Positions 39,181 to 44,454 of a stretch of DNA of 44,454 nt are shown here, one piece after another. The stretch covers positions 6,395,252 to 6,439,705 of the forward strand of contig NZ_CP150484.1 of NCBI RefSeq assembly GCF_037997115.1. The letters run 5' to 3'. Each line of letters opens with the position of its first letter. The stretch's first letter is position 1. The stretch is from Amycolatopsis coloradensis (lineage in GTDB: Bacteria; Actinomycetota; Actinomycetes; Mycobacteriales; Pseudonocardiaceae). Below the pieces are notes generated by a model. It ran no database searches, was not told where the DNA came from, and saw nothing but the letters and a program-made list of their open reading frames with translations. The translations under genes were made by a program, and so were the position numbers.

Positions 39181-40496
39181 TCCGACACCGTCGAGAACTT
39201 CAGATGGAAGTTGTCGAGCGTCGCCGGCAGCGGCCGCTCCGGCCCGAGGACGGCACCGGAGACCAGTTCGAAGCGCCGGTCCTTGATCAAATGCGCCAGC
39301 ATCGTGCTCGCGCAGAAGAGCACGAGATCCCGGCCGGGACAGATGGCCGGTCCGGCGCTGAACGGGACGAGCGCCGGATTGGCCGCCGCGCTGCCGTCCA
39401 GCCAGATCCCGGGTTCGAACCGGTCGGCGTAGGGCAGGGATTCGGGGTCGCGGTGGAAGAACGGGGTGAAGATCAGAACCGTGGTCCCGGCGGGTCCCCA
39501 AGCGGTCTCGGCCGTGCTCTCGCGCAGCAGCGCGGGCGTGGTCGGCCACAGCCGGACCGATTCGAGGGCGCAGGCACGCAGGTACGCGAAGTGGCCGGGC
39601 GCGGTCAGGTCGGCGGCCGCGACCTCTTCGTCGGCACGTTCCCGTGCGCCGGGGTGGGTGGCCAGCAGCGCGAGCGCGCGGAAGGTGACGATCCCGGCGG
39701 CGTCGAACGCGAAGAGCCAATGGGCGACCTGGTCGGCGACGACGTCCATCGTCCGCTCGCCCGACGGACCAGCCGACGCGATGGCTTCGGCGAGGCTGCC
39801 CGGTTCCGCCCGTTCCAGATGGCCGATGAGCCGGGTGCGGAACTGATCGTGGAGCCGGTCTCGCCGAGGGTGCGCGTACGCCCAGTTCGCGTCCTTTCGC
39901 AGGCGGGCGAGCGCGTCGGTGAGACCGTCGTCGCCCGCCGCGGACTCGCCGAGCGTGACCCGGCGGACCATCCGCCACCAGGCCACGTTGAAGGTGTCCC
40001 AGTCCAGCGTGCCGCCGTCCCAGAGTGACACCGCCTCCTCGGCGATCGCCGCGGCGAAGGGCGCGGCGAGGTCATGCAGCGGCTTCCCCGGTTCGAGGAC
40101 GTCCTCGTTGAACCGGCGGCGCGGCGCGCGCTCCGTCGCGTCCGAGATCAGCACGCCGTGCGGCTGGAAATGTCCCAGCGCCGCCCGCTTCTCCTTGGTC
40201 GACGGGCTGAACGGGACCGGCGCGGCGGCGAGCACCTCGCCGACGTCCTCCCCCGACAGCGCCAGGTCGATCGTGCGACCGGGCACCCGCAGCCGCAGCG
40301 GGCCAGGACCGTAGTGGGACCGGAGCCGCCCCAGCAGCCGCACGGCAGCGCGGTCGAACTGGAGTTTCTGCGCCGCTGCCATCCCCAGCGGCCGCCGTTT
40401 GATCACCCCGCCGGCGAGCGTGGGCAGGACGACCCGCAACGCGACGCGCACGGTGTCCTGGACGGAAGCGGTGGCCGGTTCGGTCGAAGTCGCCAT
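39177..40496 (-). CDS. Cytochrome P450
   Basis: A 439-residue P450. The K-helix ExxR is in ALESVRLWP, and the heme loop is FSAGPAICPGRDLVLF with the cysteine ligand. The I-helix reads FDAAGIVTFRAL, keeping Thr but with Val where an acid normally precedes it (AGxD/ET). No redox partner gene is adjacent. The start ATG 40496 gives MATSTEPATAS; a longer upstream frame would run into the UdgX promoter. The gene is convergent with the XRE regulator and shares 4 bp, CTAG, with it. The substrate is unknown. Confidence 0.87.
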   Translation of the reverse strand: MATSTEPATASVQDTVRVALRVVLPTLAGGVIKRRPLGMAAAQKLQFDRAAVRLLGRLRSHYGPGPLRLRVPGRTIDLALSGEDVGEVLAAAPVPFSPSTKEKRAALGHFQPHGVLISDATERAPRRRFNEDVLEPGKPLHDLAAPFAAAIAEEAVSLWDGGTLDWDTFNVAWWRMVRRVTLGESAAGDDGLTDALARLRKDANWAYAHPRRDRLHDQFRTRLIGHLERAEPGSLAEAIASAGPSGERTMDVVADQVAHWLFAFDAAGIVTFRALALLATHPGARERADEEVAAADLTAPGHFAYLRACALESVRLWPTTPALLRESTAETAWGPAGTTVLIFTPFFHRDPESLPYADRFEPGIWLDGSAAANPALVPFSAGPAICPGRDLVLFCASTMLAHLIKDRRFELVSGAVLGPERPLPATLDNFHLKFSTVSD

Positions 40497-40566
40497 ACCC
40501 GGGGCTACCCGCCGCGGCGTGCGCATAACCGGTTTGTCCCACGTCCGGGCGGGGAATCCGGCCGCC

Positions 40567-41184
40567 ATGGCGACCAAGGCACCCGGCGCGGATCCACCCG
40601 AGACCACGGATCTGGACAGGCTTCGTTCGGCGGCGTCCGGCTGCCGCGGCTGCGATCTCTACCGCGACGCCACCCAGACCGTCTTCGGTGAAGGCTCCCG
40701 CACGGCGGAGATCATGGTCGTCGGCGAACAACCCGGTGATCAGGAGGATCGGCAGGGTGCCCCGTTCGTAGGGCCCGCCGGAAGGCTGCTCGACCGGGCC
40801 CTGGACGAAGCGGGTTTCGACCGCCGGAAGATCTACGTCACCAACGCGGTCAAACATTTCAAGTTCAAGCGGGACGAACGCGGCAAACGGCGGATCCACA
40901 AGACACCGTCCAAGACCGAGATCGTCGCCTGCCGTCCGTGGCTGCACGCCGAACTGGCGGCGGTGCGTCCGGAACTGCTGATCTTCCTCGGCGCGACGGC
41001 GGCGAAGGCGCTCCTCGGCGATGACTTCCGCATCACCCGGAGCCGCGGCGAGCGGATCGACCTCGCCGAGTTCGCCACCACCGCGGTCGCCACGGTGCAC
41101 CCGTCCGCGGTGCTGCGCGCGCCGGATCGCGACGAGGCCTACCGGGCCTTCGTCGCGGATCTCGTGGCGGCGCGCGACCTCTGA
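40567..41184 (+). CDS. UdgX-type uracil-DNA glycosylase
   Basis: A 205-residue Fe-S uracil-DNA glycosylase of the UdgX group. It has CRGCDLY near residue 27, GEQPGDQEDRQGAPFVGPAGRLLD (starting near 53), the UdgX-specific KRRIHKTPSKTE (near 108-119), and late VATVHPSAVL. UdgX in mycobacteria forms a covalent bond with the abasic site through the His of KRRIH. ATG at 40567 is used. It lies 70 bp from the divergent P450 start. Confidence 0.93.
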   Translation: MATKAPGADPPETTDLDRLRSAASGCRGCDLYRDATQTVFGEGSRTAEIMVVGEQPGDQEDRQGAPFVGPAGRLLDRALDEAGFDRRKIYVTNAVKHFKFKRDERGKRRIHKTPSKTEIVACRPWLHAELAAVRPELLIFLGATAAKALLGDDFRITRSRGERIDLAEFATTAVATVHPSAVLRAPDRDEAYRAFVADLVAARDL

Positions 41185-41185
41185 A

Positions 41186-41377
41186 TCACGCCACTTCGGA
41201 GCTGCGGCCGCCGTCGTGCAGGCCGAGCATGTCCAGCAGGGTCGCGCAGTCTTCGGCGCTCGTCGCCCGCGAAGCCACGGCGAGCGCCGCCTTACGACGG
41301 ATCGCCTCCTGCTCCGGCGTGTCCTGGCCTTCCGGCAGCAGGTCCGGTACGGGATGAAGGCCGAGTTCGTTGCTCAT
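41186..41377 (-). CDS. Small acidic hypothetical protein
   Basis: A 63-residue acidic protein starting MSNELGLHPVPDLLP and ending LGLHDGGRSSEVA, with one helical segment (EQEAIRRKAALAVASRATSAEDCATLLDML). No recognised domain. It has a good AAGGGGG ribosome-binding site 6 bp before ATG 41377 and ends one base after the convergent UdgX stop. The clear site and coding character support a real gene; function is unknown. Confidence 0.62.
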   Translation of the reverse strand: MSNELGLHPVPDLLPEGQDTPEQEAIRRKAALAVASRATSAEDCATLLDMLGLHDGGRSSEVA

Positions 41378-41461
41378 CTTGTCCCCCTTGGCTGAAGGAT
41401 GTGTCGCTCTGATACCCGCGGTCCGCGGGTTTGAACACGGGTGACTCCGTTCGGGTGTGAA

Positions 41462-42424
41462 TCAGCTCCGCAGGGCCGGGAGCAGCGTGTCCTCGGCGAA
41501 GCGGAGGAAGCCTTCCTGCTGGTCACCGCCGATCTGGATCAGGGCGAGGTCGGTGAACCCGGCCGCCTCGAACTCGCCGACCTGCTTCACGATCCGGTCG
41601 GCGTCGGGCCCGCACGGGATCGCCTCGGCGACGTCCTCCGGTTTGACGTACTGGGTGGCCCCGGCGAACCCCGCGGGCCCCGGCAGTTCGGCGTTGACCT
41701 TCCAGCCGCCACCGAACCAGCGGAACTGCTCGTGCGCCCGCCGGATCGCGGCGTCGCGATCCTCGCCCCAGGACACCGGCAGCTGGGCTATCTTCCTGCT
41801 GGGCGGGCCGAGTTTGGTCGCGTCCCACTCCCGGCACAGCGACCCGTCCGGCTCCACCGCGATCATCGCGTCGGCGATCGGCGCGAACCGGGTCACCGAC
41901 TGCGGCCCGGACACCGCGACCCCGATCGGGACACGCTGCTCCGGCAGGTCCCACAGCTTCGCGGAGTCCACCCGGAAGTGGTCACCCTTGTAGTTGAAGT
42001 AGCCGCCGTCGAACAGCCCGCCGATGATCTGGACCGCTTCGGCGAGCATTTCGTGCCGGACGTTCGCCGGCGGCCAGCCGCGTCCGACGACATGTTCGTT
42101 GAGGTTCTCACCCGCGCCGAGGCCCAGGGTGAACCTGCCGTCCGACAACGCCTGGACGGTCGCCGCCTTCTGCGCCACCACCGCCGGGTGATAGCGCATG
42201 GTCGGACACGTCACGAAGGTCATCAGTTCGACCCGTTCGGTGCTCTGGGTGACCGCTCCCAGCACGCTCCACGCGTACGGCGAATGCCCCTGCTCGTCCA
42301 GCCAGGGCGAAAAGTGGTCGCTCATGACCTCGAAGTCGAACCCCGCCTTCTCCGCTCCGGCGGCGTATCCCACCAGGTCCTTCGGTCCGGCCTGTTCGGT
42401 CATGAGGGTGTAGCCGATGCGCAT
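41462..42424 (-). CDS. LLM-class F420-dependent oxidoreductase
   Basis: A 320-residue luciferase-like TIM-barrel protein of the F420-dependent G6PDH-like group (MRIGYTLMTEQAGPKDLV, DHFSPWLDEQGHSPYAWSVLGA, RFTLGLGAGENLNEHVVG). The conserved SDHF and GHSPYAW stretches are the usual cofactor and substrate region. Such enzymes reduce or oxidise diverse substrates with F420. ATG at 42424 is used. No F420 biosynthesis genes are in the window. Confidence 0.9.
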   Translation of the reverse strand: MRIGYTLMTEQAGPKDLVGYAAGAEKAGFDFEVMSDHFSPWLDEQGHSPYAWSVLGAVTQSTERVELMTFVTCPTMRYHPAVVAQKAATVQALSDGRFTLGLGAGENLNEHVVGRGWPPANVRHEMLAEAVQIIGGLFDGGYFNYKGDHFRVDSAKLWDLPEQRVPIGVAVSGPQSVTRFAPIADAMIAVEPDGSLCREWDATKLGPPSRKIAQLPVSWGEDRDAAIRRAHEQFRWFGGGWKVNAELPGPAGFAGATQYVKPEDVAEAIPCGPDADRIVKQVGEFEAAGFTDLALIQIGGDQQEGFLRFAEDTLLPALRS

Positions 42425-42535
42425 AGAAGCCTCCTTCGCGTCCGCCCCCCGCGTACCCGCCCATCGCCGGGATCAACCGGACGTTTATCCGGCGAATCGA
42501 ACGGGGTACCTGACCGGGGGAAGGAAGGAGCCGCG

Positions 42536-42868
42536 ATGCCGCAGCAGGCTTGGAGCGACAAACGAGAACGTCAGTACGAACACATCAAGGACTCGGCGAA
42601 GGATCGGGGCGCGAGCACCGACCGGGCCGAGGAGATCGCCGCCCGCACCGTCAACAAGAACCGTGCGCAGGCAGGCGAGTCACGCGAGGCCAGCCGCACG
42701 TCCCTCCAGGACATGTCACCTCAGCGGCGGGGTGGCAAGCGCTCCGGGAACCGGTTGGGGCCGAACGGCCCCACCAAGGACCAGCTCTACAACGAAGCGA
42801 AACAGCGCAACGTCGAGGGCAGGTCGAAGATGTCCAAAAAGGAGCTTCAGCGAGCCCTGGGCCGTTGA
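42536..42868 (+). CDS. Small basic protein with C-terminal Rho_N domain
   Basis: A 110-residue highly charged protein. Residues 5-50 (WSDKRERQYEHIKDSAKDRG, then AEEIAARTVNKNRAQAGES) are the conserved part of a widespread family sometimes annotated as plasmid stabilization. The C-terminus (KDQLYNEAKQRNVEGRSKMSKKELQRAL) is a Rho N-terminal-like SAP/HeH fold likely to bind nucleic acid. ATG at 42536 has AAGGAAGGAG just upstream. Its role, perhaps stress-related and near SigF, is inference. Confidence 0.84.
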   Translation: MPQQAWSDKRERQYEHIKDSAKDRGASTDRAEEIAARTVNKNRAQAGESREASRTSLQDMSPQRRGGKRSGNRLGPNGPTKDQLYNEAKQRNVEGRSKMSKKELQRALGR

Positions 42869-42932
42869 TCACGCGTCACGCGGCGGAGCACCGCCGCGGT
42901 CACCCCACGGCCACGGACGGATGGGTTTCGTA

Positions 42933-43385
42933 ATGGATGCACACGGACGGGGCGGCCTCACCCCCCAGACCCGATCGGGATCGGACGGTCTGTCCGACCG
43001 GGTCGAACTCCGCCTTCCCGCCGAGGCGGAGCAGATCCCTCTCGTCCGCACGCTCACCCATGGTGTGGTGGCTCGTGCGGACTTCGGCTTGGACGCCATT
43101 TCAGACGCGAAGATGGCCGTCGACGAAGCCTGTTCCCAACTTGTCCAGCCCGCTGAACTGGGAGCCGTTCTTTGTTGTGTCTTTCACGAGATACCGGAAG
43201 GAATCGCCGTCTCGATCTCGACCCGGACGAGCAGGCCCTACCTGCCGAGCGAGACGACTTTCGGCTGGCACGTCTTGACGACGTTGACCCACTCGGTGCG
43301 GGCGCGGTGCGAACCGATTCCCGGCGAAACAGGGGGCACGACGACGATCGACCTCGTCCTGGCCCCGGGAACGAGCGACGGGTGA
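42933..43385 (+). CDS. RsbW-like anti-sigma factor (GHKL ATPase fold)
   Basis: A 150-residue anti-sigma factor candidate. The N-box region reads AISDAKMAVDEACSQLVQ, where the usual Asn is Gln, as in the actinomycete SigF-partner subgroup. FGWHVLTTLTHSV stands for the later nucleotide box, so ATP binding may be weak. ATG 42933 is chosen; 42921 (MGFVM) is an equally possible start. The stop overlaps the sigma factor GTG (GTGA), the standard coupling for a SigF partner pair. No anti-anti-sigma gene is adjacent. Confidence 0.82.
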   Translation: MDAHGRGGLTPQTRSGSDGLSDRVELRLPAEAEQIPLVRTLTHGVVARADFGLDAISDAKMAVDEACSQLVQPAELGAVLCCVFHEIPEGIAVSISTRTSRPYLPSETTFGWHVLTTLTHSVRARCEPIPGETGGTTTIDLVLAPGTSDG

Positions 43386-44170
43386 GTGGCGAGCGAAAGG
43401 CACTCACCCGGCAGGCGGACGACTACGCCCATTGCGAACCGCTCTTCGAGGAGATGGCCTCCCTGCCGGAGGATTCCCGGCGCCGCCGAGAGCTGCGTGC
43501 CCACCTCGTCACCGAACTGCTGCCGCTCGCCGAGCACATCGCCACCAGGTTCTCCGGCCGCGGCGAGCCTCGCGAAGACCTGGTCCAGGTGGCGCGGATC
43601 GGCCTGATCAACGCGGTCGACCGATTCGACCCCGGCCGTGGGCACGACTTCCTCTCGTTCGCCGTGCCCACGATCATGGGCGAGGTCCGGCGGCATTTCC
43701 GGGACACCGGCTGGTCGGTCCGGGTGCCGAGGCGGCTCAAGGAGCTCCACGTCTCGCTCAGCCAGGGCACGGCCGCGTTGTCCCAGCGTCTCGGCCGCGC
43801 GCCGACTCCCACCGAACTCGCCGAATACCTCGGGCTCGAGGTCAACGACGTGCGGGAAGGACTGCTCGCCGGCCAGGCGTACCAGACGTTGTCGGTCGAC
43901 AAACCGGTCCACGACAACGCCACCGAGGCCCTCTCGCTCGCCGACACGATCGGCGAGGAAGACCACGAGATGGCGCTGGTGGAAAACCACGAGGCGCTGC
44001 AACCGCTGCTGCGGGAGCTCCCCAAGCGGGAACGCGCCATCCTGGTGATGCGCTTCTTCGGGGGCTATACCCAGACGCAGATCGCGGAACGGATCGGCAT
44101 CTCGCAGATGCACGTTTCACGGCTCCTGTCGCAGACGCTGGACCAGCTGCGCGGGAAGCTCTCCGAGTAG
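43382..44170 (+). CDS. sigF: SigB/SigF-family RNA polymerase sigma factor
   Basis: A 262-residue group 3 sigma factor of the SigB/SigF/SigG type. Region 2 is in GEPREDLVQVARIGLINAVDRFDPGRGHDFLSFAVPTIMGEVRRHFRD (near 62-110) with the -10-recognising WSVRVPRRLKEL. Region 4 is QTQIAERIGISQMHVSRLLSQTLDQLR. GTG at 43382 overlaps the RsbW-like stop, so synthesis is coupled to its likely inhibitor. Expected to direct stress or stationary-phase genes. Confidence 0.93.
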   Translation: MSGERKALTRQADDYAHCEPLFEEMASLPEDSRRRRELRAHLVTELLPLAEHIATRFSGRGEPREDLVQVARIGLINAVDRFDPGRGHDFLSFAVPTIMGEVRRHFRDTGWSVRVPRRLKELHVSLSQGTAALSQRLGRAPTPTELAEYLGLEVNDVREGLLAGQAYQTLSVDKPVHDNATEALSLADTIGEEDHEMALVENHEALQPLLRELPKRERAILVMRFFGGYTQTQIAERIGISQMHVSRLLSQTLDQLRGKLSE

Positions 44171-44178
44171 CGCCGGCC

Positions 44179-44268
44179 TTTCCAGGCGGATCACACGTGA
44201 TCCGCCTGGAAACACGCGTGTTCCGGCTCCAGGCACAAGGACCAGACAGCACGTGAAGGTCCCTTCAC
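44179..44268 (+). terminator. Terminator hairpin after sigF plus repeat remnants
   Basis: A perfect hairpin with 15-bp arms (44179-44193 and 44198-44212) lies 9 bp after the sigF stop. It is followed by the palindrome AACACGCGTGTT (44211-44222), which resembles the core of the 21-bp repeat elements. A short GTGAAGG/CCTTCAC hairpin follows at 44253-44268 (repeat family of the 11.9 and 22.3 kb hairpins). Confidence 0.8.
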
Positions 44269-44428
44269 TGCACCGGATGCCCAGAAGGCTCGCTCGACAA
44301 GTCGGCTATCCGCTGCTCAAGCCGGCGCCGAATGAGGCTCGGTACAGTGGCCGTTCCCGACTGTCCGTAGAGGACAATTTCAGGACAGCCGTGACCGATT
44401 TGGGCGCTTTATAAAGAGGTCGCGAGTG
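44269..44428. other. Gene-free contig end
   Basis: No convincing reading frame or RNA gene is seen in these 160 bases. Composition is less GC-rich towards the end (CGCTTTATAAAGAGG near 44405), which might be the start of an unseen neighbouring gene's promoter. Confidence 0.5.
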
Positions 44429-44454
44429 GTAAAGAGGGTGAGAACCCTCTTTAC
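44429..44454. repeat. Perfect hairpin at the contig end
   Basis: GTAAAGAGGGT (44429-44439) and ACCCTCTTTAC (44444-44454) are perfectly complementary around GAGA, and the sequence ends exactly with the second arm. An AAAGAGG segment at 44413 precedes it. It may be a natural hairpin at which assembly stopped, or a fold-back artefact. Confidence 0.85.

Noticed and set aside
41186..41377. Small frame as a spurious prediction
   Set aside because: Rejected as spurious because of a strong ribosome-binding site, a sensible position between two genes and acidic coding character; kept with moderate confidence.
1..44454. tRNA, rRNA, insertion sequence or phage integration site
   Set aside because: No cloverleaf, rRNA segment, transposase or integrase was found on either strand.

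Overview
The window looks like one complete contig from a high-GC actinomycete. Gene content and style suggest the Pseudonocardiaceae, most likely Amycolatopsis; this is inferred from recognised families, with no search run. Supporting traits are GTG starts, many 1-4 bp start/stop overlaps, a SigF/RsbW pair, an F420-type LLM oxidoreductase, UdgX and an XRE-STAND regulator. Bases 1-19 are almost identical to the end of an Illumina sequencing adapter, and the last 26 bases are a perfect hairpin, so both ends look like assembly ends.

Layout. (1) 0.1-11.4 kb is ordinary accessory chromosome. A minus-strand run encodes PhoU, a metallophosphoesterase, a nucleotidyltransferase-BON fusion, an epimerase, an FUSC-type transporter and an aldehyde dehydrogenase. 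On the plus strand are a large-subunit catalase, then a two-gene operon of a GT2-GmhB fusion and a GT9 heptosyltransferase-like protein, and a convergent SDR. (2) 12.0-35.8 kb is a biosynthetic gene cluster almost wholly on the minus strand. (3) 35.9-44.2 kb is ordinary again: HxlR regulator, DHFR-like protein, VOC and GNAT proteins, DUF2975/XRE pair, P450, UdgX, LLM oxidoreductase, a Rho_N protein and RsbW/SigF.

The cluster is the main result. A lysine N6-hydroxylase, a zinc-type cupin, a methionyl-tRNA-synthetase-like protein and a DAO-type FAD oxidase together match the known hydrazine (N-N bond) pathway, in which N6-hydroxylysine and an amino acid (glycine in characterised cases) give a hydrazino acid. 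There is no NRPS or PKS. Instead there are three ATP-grasp ligases, both subunits of a B12-dependent glutamate mutase (3-methylaspartate supply), an AsnRS-like amide synthetase candidate, a stand-alone FMN glutamate-synthase domain and a solute-binding protein without a signal peptide. A second block adds a clavaminate-synthase-like 2OG oxygenase, a DDAH-family guanidino hydrolase, an O-carbamoyltransferase and an antiporter. An MFS exporter and an XRE-STAND regulator complete the set. I infer a small amino-acid-derived, hydrazine-containing, possibly hydroxylated and carbamoylated metabolite built by ATP-grasp ligation. I do not recognise this gene combination as a described cluster.

Regulation and repeats. 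A bipartite motif (GTTGACCGGAA, 14-15 bp, GAACAATCAAC on the plus strand) lies about 55 bp upstream of the first gene of both long minus-strand operons and nowhere else that I noticed. Two elements made of exact 21-bp-period repeats around a central inversion, with identical 34-bp centre spacing, lie at 11.6 and 37.1 kb on either side of the cluster. Two other dispersed palindromic families (GAAGGCCTCCTT and GCGAAAGTGGCTTTCGC) occupy most longer intergenic gaps.
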